From NCBI GenBank assembly GCA_030681145.1, contig JAUXXK010000038.1, forward strand, positions 1 through 5,102: 5,102 nucleotides of DNA, given 5' to 3'. The position numbers and the translations under genes are program-made. The notes below the pieces were generated by a model, which had not been told where the DNA came from, made no database searches, and worked only from the letters and a program-made list of their open reading frames with translations. The stretch comes from Methanobacteriaceae archaeon. Its GTDB lineage: Archaea; Methanobacteriota; Methanobacteria; Methanobacteriales; Methanobacteriaceae. How positions within the stretch are numbered: position 1 is the stretch's first letter; each line of letters opens with the position of its first letter. Shown in pieces: positions 1 to 4,787 of this stretch.

Positions 1-92
1 TTTAATTTAAAAGTTTAAATATAAAAATTTATCTATTAATTTCTTAAATAACTTCATGAATTATCATTCTTAAACTGAAATATATGGTGAAT

Positions 93-106
93 AAAAAATT
101 AAAAAA
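93..106 (-). terminator. T-run terminator of the regulator operon
   Basis: Read on the minus strand, two runs of six T separated by two A lie 16 to 29 bases past the stop codon of the response regulator gene. T-rich tracts downstream of stop codons are the usual intrinsic termination signal in archaea. No hairpin precedes the tract. The rest of 1-121 shows no gene; 1-40 is an extremely AT-rich stretch that includes a promoter-like sequence also found near 1791. Confidence 0.5.
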
Positions 107-121
107 TTAGGGTCTGATATT

Positions 122-793
122 TTATATTTTAGGAAATTCCATGCATATATAGTCCCCTTTAGAATAAACTATAATTTTAAATTCTGATTTTAGATATTGT
201 GACATTAATTTGTTTAAAAGTTCATAAAAAACAGTATAATCTTTTTTATTGCTTCTCTCAGCTGAAACATAAATTTTATTTGAACTAATATCTACATACA
301 GTGGACCGGCCACACCATAATGTTTCAATAATACATGGTTAATAACTTCATCTTTTTGATCAATAAAACTTGTTGCATCCACATAAACATCTTCAAAGTC
401 CATAAATCTTTCTTTTTCAGCCTGAAACTTCTTAAGAGCCATTTCAATATTTGCTTTAAGTTCCCTCTCTTTATAAGGCTTCATAAGATATCCATAAGGA
501 TATGTTCTGACAGCTCTTTCAATGGTTTCATCATCTGCATAAGCAGTTAAATATATAATAGGAATGTTATGCATATTAATTATAATTTTAGCTGCATCTA
601 TTCCATCTATTTCTCCTTGGAGTACAATATCCATTATGATTAAATCAGGTTTATTCTCCTTAACACTTCTAACAGCGTCTTCTCCAGAGGATACGGTATT
701 AGTTACATTGAAACCTAATTTTTGGAGCTTTTTCTTCAAACCTAAGGCTAAAATTCGCTCATCTTCCACAATTAAGATTTTTTCATCTGCCAT
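122..793 (-). CDS. Response regulator: receiver domain plus uncharacterised C-terminal domain
   Basis: This 223-residue cytoplasmic protein starts with a CheY-like receiver domain (about residues 3-125). Visible key residues are the acidic pocket E10/D11, the phospho-acceptor D55 in the strand LIIMD, the switch T83 in IYLTAY, and K105 in GYLMKPY. All the residues needed for Asp phosphorylation are present. The PYGYLMKPYKERELKANIEM segment is typical of stand-alone methanogen receivers that usually pair with PAS-type histidine kinases. After a helical linker (about 115-131), residues 132-223 form a domain I do not recognise. It is not a helix-turn-helix, GGDEF or kinase domain. Its predicted order is helix, two strands (GPLYVDIS, KIYVSAER), helix, two strands (KIIVYSKG, YICMEF). 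This domain resembles the product of the gene immediately upstream, including the tail Y-x-KGD-x-IC-x-E. The ATG at 793 follows GAGGGTGGA by 5 bases, and the upstream stop lies 10 bases before it. No kinase gene is in the window, so the input is unknown. Confidence 0.92.
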   Translation of the reverse strand: MADEKILIVEDERILALGLKKKLQKLGFNVTNTVSSGEDAVRSVKENKPDLIIMDIVLQGEIDGIDAAKIIINMHNIPIIYLTAYADDETIERAVRTYPYGYLMKPYKERELKANIEMALKKFQAEKERFMDFEDVYVDATSFIDQKDEVINHVLLKHYGVAGPLYVDISSNKIYVSAERSNKKDYTVFYELLNKLMSQYLKSEFKIIVYSKGDYICMEFPKI

Positions 794-796
794 TAT

Positions 797-805
797 TCCA
801 CCCTC
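797..805 (-). promoter_or_regulatory. Ribosome-binding site of the response regulator gene
   Basis: On the minus strand this reads GAGGGTGGA, a good match to the archaeal anti-Shine-Dalgarno sequence. It lies 3 bases past position 794, just upstream of the ATG at 793. It overlaps the TGA stop (804-806) of the preceding gene, which suggests translational coupling. Confidence 0.7.
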
Positions 806-1118
806 AGACGCCTCGTTTAGGTGTGATTAATTCTAGGCAAATATTATCGCCTTTAGGATAAATAATCGCGGTTCCTCCATAGGCCTGAATAAAATTCTCT
901 GTGACTTTGGTAAGTATTGGGAAAATATTTTCATGGTCACGATTAACACATAAATATGTTTTTTTAAGCCCTACATCGAGAGTAAAGTCTGTTAATTCAT
1001 TTATAATTCTGGAACCAATAATAGATTCTTTTATGTATTGCTCTTTTTCTTTTAAGAATTTTTCAACTTCACCAAATATATCATCCATTTTTTTCGAATT
1101 TTCCTGGTTTTTATCCAT
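804..1118 (-). CDS. Unknown 104-residue protein resembling the response regulator C-terminal domain
   Basis: I do not recognise a named family. The protein is soluble and small. Residues 11-40 look helical and charged, followed by two strands (about 45-59, FTLDVG and KTYLCVNR), a helix (about 63-80), and two strands ending in AIIYPKGDNICLEL (84-97). The same order and several of the same residues occur in residues 132-223 of the response regulator encoded 10 bases downstream, with only a few residues of gap needed. The two genes therefore probably encode paralogous domains, one free and one fused to a receiver. A GTG at 1124 would add two residues, but ATG at 1118 sits 7 bases after GGGGG and is the better start. 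The gene follows the ribbon-helix-helix gene by 11 bases and is surely co-transcribed. A role as partner or competitor of the response regulator is inference; no catalytic motif is visible. Confidence 0.82.
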   Translation of the reverse strand: MDKNQENSKKMDDIFGEVEKFLKEKEQYIKESIIGSRIINELTDFTLDVGLKKTYLCVNRDHENIFPILTKVTENFIQAYGGTAIIYPKGDNICLELITPKRGV

Positions 1119-1125
1119 TTTCACA

Positions 1126-1132
1126 CCCCCTA
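1126..1132 (-). promoter_or_regulatory. Ribosome-binding site deciding the ATG-1118 start
   Basis: The minus strand reads TAGGGGG, and its TAG is the stop codon of the upstream ribbon-helix-helix gene. Spacing to the ATG at 1118 is 7 bases. Spacing to the alternative GTG at 1124 is 1 base, too short for normal initiation. This favours the 104-residue form. Confidence 0.65.
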
Positions 1133-1309
1133 ATCAAAAATCTCTTTTTCATCTACTTCTAATTCTTTAATTTTTATCTGGCACCATTCATATAATGCTT
1201 CTTCAGCAGCTCGTGACATTTTTCCCTGTTTTTCACCGTATGATAATCTAGCTATTCTTCTAAAGGCAATTTCTAATTCATCTGATATGCAAATAGTAAT
1301 ACATCCCAT
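1130..1309 (-). CDS. Ribbon-helix-helix (CopG/Arc/MetJ-like) transcriptional regulator
   Basis: This 59-residue protein begins with a short beta strand (CITICIS, residues 3-9) that would pair in a dimer and insert into the DNA major groove. Two helices follow: about residues 10-24 (DELEIAFRRIARLSYG) and 32-47 (SRAAEEALYEWCQIKI). The signature matches small archaeal CopG-like proteins: strand, F-x-x-hydrophobic-A, YG, K-x-G-K-hydrophobic-S, A, EAL-x-x-W. The acidic tail (ELEVDEKEIFD) is short. An in-frame ATG at 1414 would add 35 Lys/Phe-rich residues, but that stretch contains the TATA-like box and AT-only repeats. The ATG at 1309 has AGGGG 6 bases ahead and starts exactly at the domain strand, so it is the real start. 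It is first in a three-gene operon with the unknown protein and the response regulator. Small ribbon-helix-helix proteins often autoregulate, and repeated half-sites lie upstream, but binding there is inferred. Confidence 0.85.
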   Translation of the reverse strand: MGCITICISDELEIAFRRIARLSYGEKQGKMSRAAEEALYEWCQIKIKELEVDEKEIFD

Positions 1310-1315
1310 AGTTAT

Positions 1316-1320
1316 CCCCT
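1316..1320 (-). promoter_or_regulatory. Ribosome-binding site of the ribbon-helix-helix gene
   Basis: The minus strand reads AGGGG followed by six bases and then the ATG at 1309. The sequence decides the start of the 59-residue form over the longer open frame. Confidence 0.6.
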
Positions 1321-1338
1321 TCTTTTGTTTATCTAATT

Positions 1339-1400
1339 TAAATTTAAAAGTTTTAGTATATATATTTTTAAAAAAAAGAGAGTGACTACTTTTAAATTTA
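1339..1400. repeat. 13-base inverted repeat bracketing the operon TATA box
   Basis: TAAATTTAAAAGT at 1339-1351 is matched by its exact reverse complement at 1388-1400. The 36-base spacer holds the TATA-like box at 1357-1369 close to its centre. Both arms are AT-rich, so chance similarity is possible, but a perfect 13-base match this close is uncommon. It could be a pair of regulator sites flanking the core promoter, or a cruciform or hairpin. Confidence 0.5.
1357..1369 (-). promoter_or_regulatory. TATA-like box of the regulator operon
   Basis: The minus strand reads AAAAATATATATA, an A-run (possible BRE) followed by alternating TA. An archaeal start about 25 bases downstream would fall near 1336 and give a leader of about 26 bases carrying the AGGGG site. 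A second AT-rich candidate (TATAATAAATTTAAA, 1391-1405) is possible. Confidence 0.45.
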
Positions 1401-1423
1401 TTATAGATAATCAATAGGGATTA

Positions 1424-1518
1424 GATAGATATTCAAAAAATAGGGTAAAAAAGTAAATATCTGCCATTAAAATTAGAGAAAGGTAGATATTCCAAAGGGC
1501 ACTATTAGAATATCTACC
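1424..1518. promoter_or_regulatory. Cluster of four alternating GGTAGATATTC-like half-sites (two inverted-repeat pairs)
   Basis: Half-sites are GATAGATATTC (1424-1434), its approximate inverse AAATATCTGCC (1455-1465), GGTAGATATTC (1482-1492), and its exact inverse GAATATCTACC (1508-1518). Their starts are spaced 31, 27 and 26 bases apart. The last two form a perfect 11-base inverted repeat with a 15-base loop. ATAGGG occurs at 1414-1419, 1440-1445 and 1536-1541, and TACCCTA at 1515-1521 is the inverse of TAGGGTA at 1441-1447. The cluster lies upstream of the regulator operon promoter and just past the stop of the small membrane-protein frame. It could be a multi-site operator, possibly for the ribbon-helix-helix protein. 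Alternatively the hairpins, followed on the minus strand by T-rich runs, could end transcription coming from the right. Confidence 0.6.
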
Positions 1519-1542
1519 CTACTGAATAAACAATAATAGGGT

Positions 1543-1746
1543 TTAATTAGTTAATTTAGAGAACCTATTTTTGGAATTGTTAAATTGTAGTTTTGAATAG
1601 TATTGTACTCTACATATAACCCAGTCAATCATACAAACCATTAAATATAACGCACCTAAAAAAAAGGCCGCTATCAATATTAAAGTATTTTTAAGAGCTT
1701 TTAATAAACTTTGTTTGCTCATACCATGGAAAATTTTGATATACAT
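1543..1746 (-). CDS. Possible small single-TM membrane protein, unknown family
   Basis: The frame encodes 67 residues that I do not recognise. Residues 21-44 form one strongly hydrophobic segment (TLILIAAFFLGALYLMVCMI followed by DWVI), long enough to cross the membrane. It is flanked by a Lys-containing N-terminus (K11, K16, K19) and a basic, Asn/Ser-rich tail (R46 to the end). Cys lies at 38 and 45. The ATG at 1746 is preceded directly by an in-frame stop, and GGAAGTGGAT just upstream could bind the ribosome. A second Met at residue 9 is an alternative start without a clear site. Support for a real gene is the TM segment with charged flanks, the possible ribosome-binding site and a promoter-like region with a palindrome. 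Against it are its short length and lack of any recognised homologue. Confidence 0.5.
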   Translation of the reverse strand: MYIKIFHGMSKQSLLKALKNTLILIAAFFLGALYLMVCMIDWVICRVQYYSKLQFNNSKNRFSKLTN

Positions 1747-1777
1747 TTATCCACTTCCATTATCATGTTTTTAGTTC

Positions 1778-1793
1778 TTACATTATAATGTAA
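1778..1793. promoter_or_regulatory. Perfect 16-base palindrome, candidate operator
   Basis: TTACATTATAATGTAA equals its own reverse complement. It lies 32 bases upstream of the ATG at 1746. On the minus strand, a TATA-like tract (TTTAAATATTTAAA, 1797-1810, itself a 14-base palindrome) would place the transcription start at or inside it. A dimeric regulator bound here would block the promoter; which protein binds is unknown. Confidence 0.5.
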
Positions 1794-2036
1794 AAGTTTA
1801 AATATTTAAAATTTTCTATTAGCATATATGGATAAAAATATTGTATTGATATTTCGTTGTGCTATTTGGCCCGTTTTTGTAATTTTTGGGCGGATAAAGT
1901 TATAAATATTCATTAATTTAAAATTTAAAGCATAATTCTTTTGAATTAAGTAGAATAATAAGTTTATATTATTTGCTCATTATCCACAATATAATATGAT
2001 AAATAGTGATACGTCATTATTCCTTTTAATTTATCA

Positions 2037-2057
2037 TTTGAAAAGTACATTTTCAAA
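2037..2057. repeat. Hairpin TTTGAAAA-GTACA-TTTTCAAA
   Basis: This is a perfect eight-base inverted repeat with a five-base loop, about 155 bases before the MFS start. It could be an operator or a stem in a transcript; it is not followed by a long T-run on either strand. Confidence 0.4.
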
Positions 2058-2165
2058 GTTATTTTAAAGGCATATGATTATGCTTTATTGTATTACTTTC
2101 AAAAAAGTTTTATTCTTTGATGATAAATCTTTTATGATTATGAAAAAGAAGATTAAGACCCAGAA

Positions 2166-2176
2166 ATTAATAAAAA
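2166..2176 (+). promoter_or_regulatory. Candidate TATA box of the MFS gene
   Basis: ATTAATAAAAA would give a start near 2196 and a leader of about 17 bases carrying GGGGT (2203-2207), 5 bases before the ATG. TTTTAATA at 2183-2190 is an alternative that would give an almost leaderless message. Confidence 0.3.
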
Positions 2177-2212
2177 CAATAATTTTAATATCGTGGTCTG
2201 TTGGGGTATTAA

Positions 2213-3670
2213 ATGGTATCGGGATATGGTATTAAATCAAAAATTGATAATATTAGTATAAATAAAACTGTTTTGATAGTACTTTCCGTTTCAATGGCGG
2301 TTTTTGTTTGGTCATTCAGTGCAGGTATAGTAAATATAGCGCTGCCAACAATCTCTCAGTATATGGATATAAGTACTTATCTTGTTTCATGGGTTGTTAT
2401 AGTTCATCTACTAATATTAACCAGTTTTATGCTGATTTTTGGCAGATTGGGCGACATTATTGGACTTAAAAAAGTTTTCTTAACGGGAATTTTTTTATTC
2501 ACAGTTAGTTCTTATCTTTGCGGTATTTCTCTTGATTTTATACAATTATTATTATTCCGGGGATTACAGGGTTTGGGTTCTGCAATGCTATTATCAATAT
2601 CTCCAGCACTTATTTCTAAACATTTAAATGCAAATTTCCAGGCAAAAGGTTTTGCAGCCCTATCTGCATCAACCGCGATAGCTTTAGCTGCGGGATATGG
2701 AGTTGGTGGTTTAACAATTCAATATTTTGACTGGAATTGGATTTTTTTAATTGTTGTTCCACTGGGAATTATAGCATTTGTCTTAAACTTTTTTTTCATA
2801 CCTCCGGATAAATATGAAGAAAAAAAATTAGATTTTGATTTAGTAGGTGCTTTTTTAATACTTATTGTAATGGTAATTTTAATATTGTCAATATATGCTG
2901 CAAAAGACCTGGGTTTAACATCTAAATGGTTTATCGGTGGGCTATGTTTCGACTTTATTCTTTTTTCAGGATTAATACATTGGGAAAATAAACAAAAGTA
3001 CCCTATTTTTGATTTAGATCTTTTAAAAGATATTAAATTACTTTTACCATTATTAGCAACATTTTTAATAACACTGGTTTTGATGGGGACAATATTTTTG
3101 GTCCCATTTTATCTGGATTTAATAATGGGTTACAGTACTGCTTTTTCAGGCATGTTAATTTTAATACCTACTTTATTAGTACTCTTTGCAGGACCTCTTT
3201 CTGGTGTAATCACAGATAAGTTTGGATCAAAAATACCCACAGTTATTTCCTGCATTTTGCTCATGATATCTTTAGGTTTTTTCATATTAATTGACCAGAA
3301 TGTAGGTATAATCTTTATTTTACTTGCATTATCTGCAAGATTTTTATCAGAAGGATTTTTTGCACCCGCTAATAACAAACAAATCATGAAAAATGGTTAT
3401 AAAGGTAATATTGGGTCGATATCTAGTTTAATGAACACTTCCAAATATATGGGAGTTATACTTGGCGTTGTAGTATTCAGTGCAATTTTTGAGTCAACCA
3501 TCATTCAACAAACTAATAATCTTGCGGATATGCCAGTCACCGGTGCACTTCACCTTGCTGCTCCAATTTCAGTACTTTTGAACGGTTTTCAAAATACTTT
3601 TCTTTTTGGATTAATTATAAGCCTATCTGTTTTATTTATGGTTCTTATTTCCAGGCAATGGGAAGGATAA
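2213..3670 (+). CDS. MFS transporter, DHA2 (EmrB/QacA-like, 14-TM type) family
   Basis: This 485-residue integral membrane protein is probably a proton-driven exporter of drugs or other small hydrophobic compounds; the substrate cannot be told. Length and hydrophobic pattern fit the 14-helix DHA2 branch. Visible motifs are a D1-like segment GIVNIALPTI (38-47) in the first helix and motif A GRLGDIIGLKKVF (77-89) in the cytoplasmic loop 2-3. Motif B follows as LLLFRGLQGLGSA (112-124) with R116, and a second-half motif A copy as GPLSGVITDKFGSK (327-340). Motif C, normally G-x-x-x-GP-x-x-GG in antiporters, is represented by AAGYGVGG (159-166) with Tyr where Pro is usual. The acidic residue often found before the D1 core (LDxTIVNVALP) is absent; the protein has FSAGIVNIALP. 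The ATG at 2213 has GGGGT 5 bases upstream. The gene stands alone on its strand, with no adjacent regulator or membrane-fusion partner. Its stop is 8 bases from that of the convergent binding-protein gene. Confidence 0.93.
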   Translation: MVSGYGIKSKIDNISINKTVLIVLSVSMAVFVWSFSAGIVNIALPTISQYMDISTYLVSWVVIVHLLILTSFMLIFGRLGDIIGLKKVFLTGIFLFTVSSYLCGISLDFIQLLLFRGLQGLGSAMLLSISPALISKHLNANFQAKGFAALSASTAIALAAGYGVGGLTIQYFDWNWIFLIVVPLGIIAFVLNFFFIPPDKYEEKKLDFDLVGAFLILIVMVILILSIYAAKDLGLTSKWFIGGLCFDFILFSGLIHWENKQKYPIFDLDLLKDIKLLLPLLATFLITLVLMGTIFLVPFYLDLIMGYSTAFSGMLILIPTLLVLFAGPLSGVITDKFGSKIPTVISCILLMISLGFFILIDQNVGIIFILLALSARFLSEGFFAPANNKQIMKNGYKGNIGSISSLMNTSKYMGVILGVVVFSAIFESTIIQQTNNLADMPVTGALHLAAPISVLLNGFQNTFLFGLIISLSVLFMVLISRQWEG

Positions 3671-3678
3671 TAATTCAT

Positions 3679-4635
3679 TTATTGTGAAGGCAGGTAATTA
3701 AAATTACATACTTGATTAAAGGTTAAATTAGTATTAATATATCCCATCTCTTTTTGGAAGTGGATCATTTGCATTACATTTGTTTTAAATTCAATATTTG
3801 GCAGTGCAATGAATTTTATATGGTTTAAACTTTCCATTTCTACATCATCCAATGTACCCATTTTTCTAGATAAAAATAATATGTTTTTTTCAGGATAATT
3901 AGTGATATATTGTGTGGATTGAACATGCACTTTTAAGAATTTTGATAGTGTTAATGGTTTATTTTCGATAAAATCTTCACTAGTTACTATTACACAACAA
4001 GGATGATTAGGCCAGATGTCGTTGGAGTAGACGAGTACATTCCCAATTTCAAGGTTTTTTCCTATTGATACGAAAGGTTCCCATGCAACATAAGAATCGT
4101 ATAATCCTTCTTTCAATCCAAAAGGCATCATAGGCACTTCAGATTCGGTAATAGTTACATTGCCAAAATTTACATTATTATTTCGAAGAAATATGTGTAA
4201 TAATAAGTCTTGTATGGATCCATTTTTGGGAATTGCAAAAGTCTTATTTACTAAATCGGATGCATGGTCAATAGTGGAGTTTTCTGCGTGTATTATACCA
4301 CTGCCCTCCAAATTAACAGGGGCTACAATTTTTAGTGGAAAACCTTTATCTATAGCTGCTGTTACGGGAGTTATCCCACAATAACCTATATCTATCTTTC
4401 CCTGTTCTAATGCTTTAACCATTTCAGCTCCTGAACTAAATGGAACTAATTTAACTGTTAAATTATTTTTATCAAATAATTCTAGTTCGTCGGCTGCAAA
4501 TAATGCAGCATGGTGGGTGCTGGGAAGATATCCTACATATATTATATTAGAACCTTCTGTAAGGTAGTTATGAGTAGTGCCTATAATTAATAAAATGATC
4601 ATAGCGGTTCCAATAATAAAAATCGTTTTTTCCAT
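3679..4635 (-). CDS. ABC-type substrate-binding protein, NitT/TauT (SsuA/NMT1-like) family, membrane-anchored
   Basis: This 318-residue protein is probably displayed on the outer face of the membrane to capture a small molecule for an ABC importer. Residues 4-21 form a hydrophobic signal-anchor (IFIIGTAMIILLIIGT). No lipobox Cys follows, so it is likely held by an uncleaved helix. The family pattern is clear: IYVGYLPSTHHAALFAADE (32-50), the SSGAEMVKALEQGKIDIGY segment (67-85), GITPVTAAIDKG (87-98), DLVNKTFAIPKNGSIQDLLL (127-146), and YVAWEPFVS (182-190). HPCCVIVTSEDFIENKP (211-227) is another segment typical of the family. Relatives bind nitrate, sulfonates, taurine or pyrimidine precursors; the ligand here is unknown. 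C213-C214 sit in the binding half. No permease or ATPase gene is in the window, though the left neighbour is on the other strand and the right neighbour is a different enzyme type. No good ribosome-binding site precedes the ATG at 4635, which fits a very short leader. Confidence 0.9.
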   Translation of the reverse strand: MEKTIFIIGTAMIILLIIGTTHNYLTEGSNIIYVGYLPSTHHAALFAADELELFDKNNLTVKLVPFSSGAEMVKALEQGKIDIGYCGITPVTAAIDKGFPLKIVAPVNLEGSGIIHAENSTIDHASDLVNKTFAIPKNGSIQDLLLHIFLRNNNVNFGNVTITESEVPMMPFGLKEGLYDSYVAWEPFVSIGKNLEIGNVLVYSNDIWPNHPCCVIVTSEDFIENKPLTLSKFLKVHVQSTQYITNYPEKNILFLSRKMGTLDDVEMESLNHIKFIALPNIEFKTNVMQMIHFQKEMGYINTNLTFNQVCNFNYLPSQ

Positions 4636-4662
4636 AATTACACATTTAATGTATTAATAAAT

Positions 4663-4674
4663 AAATTTTTATAA
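4663..4674 (-). promoter_or_regulatory. TATA-like box of the binding-protein gene
   Basis: The minus strand reads TTATAAAAATTT. A start about 25 bases on would fall near 4643, giving a leader of roughly 8 bases, which agrees with the absence of a ribosome-binding site before the ATG at 4635. Confidence 0.45.
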
Positions 4675-4702
4675 TTAAATAATTTGTTGTCTTAATTATT
4701 AT

Positions 4703-4749
4703 AAAAAAAGATCCCCCTCAAACTCCTAAAAAATAAATTAAAATAAAAA
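4703..4749 (-). terminator. T-run terminator region after the transglutaminase-like gene
   Basis: On the minus strand, runs of five T (4745-4749), six T (4728-4733) and seven T (4703-4709) follow the stop codon at 4788. Multiple T-runs are the usual archaeal terminator form. The 18-base G-rich spacer AGGAGTTTGAGGGGGATC between the last two runs is unusual in so AT-rich a region. Confidence 0.55.
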
Positions 4750-4787
4750 TTTAATAAGCTAAATTATGTATTTATGATTTGTTTTAA

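Larger units (their letters stand above)
1747..2212. other. 466-base intergenic region between divergent genes
   Basis: No convincing gene is visible. Divergent start signals lie at its two ends: for the small membrane protein (left) and the MFS transporter (right). It contains a 16-base palindrome (1778-1793) and a six-base-stem hairpin (TAATTC/GAATTA, 1933-1948). There is an eight-base-stem hairpin at 2037-2057, and three copies of ATGATAAAT: 1996-2004, inverted at 2029-2037, and 2120-2128. ATGATTATG occurs at 2074-2082 and 2134-2142, exactly 60 bases apart. A 25-codon frame (1828-1905) is noted but not called. The only GC-richer spot is around 1868-1893. Confidence 0.6.

Noticed and set aside
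335..830. Plus-strand open frames opposite the response regulator gene
   Set aside because: They are antisense shadows of a clear receiver gene, with no domain pattern of their own.
1310..1414. N-terminal extension of the ribbon-helix-helix frame to an ATG at 1414
   Set aside because: The added 35 residues are Lys/Phe/Asn-rich low-complexity translation of AT-rich promoter DNA. A good ribosome-binding site precedes the ATG at 1309, exactly at the start of the DNA-binding strand.
1869..1891. GCCC/GGGC pair as a terminator or RNA stem
   Set aside because: Only four base pairs form; the inner bases are T facing T, so the stem does not extend.
2118..2160. TGATGA resembling the C box of an archaeal C/D guide RNA
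   Set aside because: The purine expected before the box is T, and no CTGA D box occurs within the following stretch at a suitable distance.
3130..3387. Minus-strand frame inside the MFS gene
   Set aside because: It is antisense to a strongly supported membrane protein and has no recognisable features.
4160..4384. Plus-strand frame inside the binding-protein gene
   Set aside because: It is the antisense shadow of a well-supported family member, with no ribosome-binding site seen.
4711..4727. Ribosome-binding-like AGGAG and GAGGGGGATC on the minus strand
   Set aside because: No ATG, GTG or TTG at a usable distance is followed by an open frame, so no gene is supported here.
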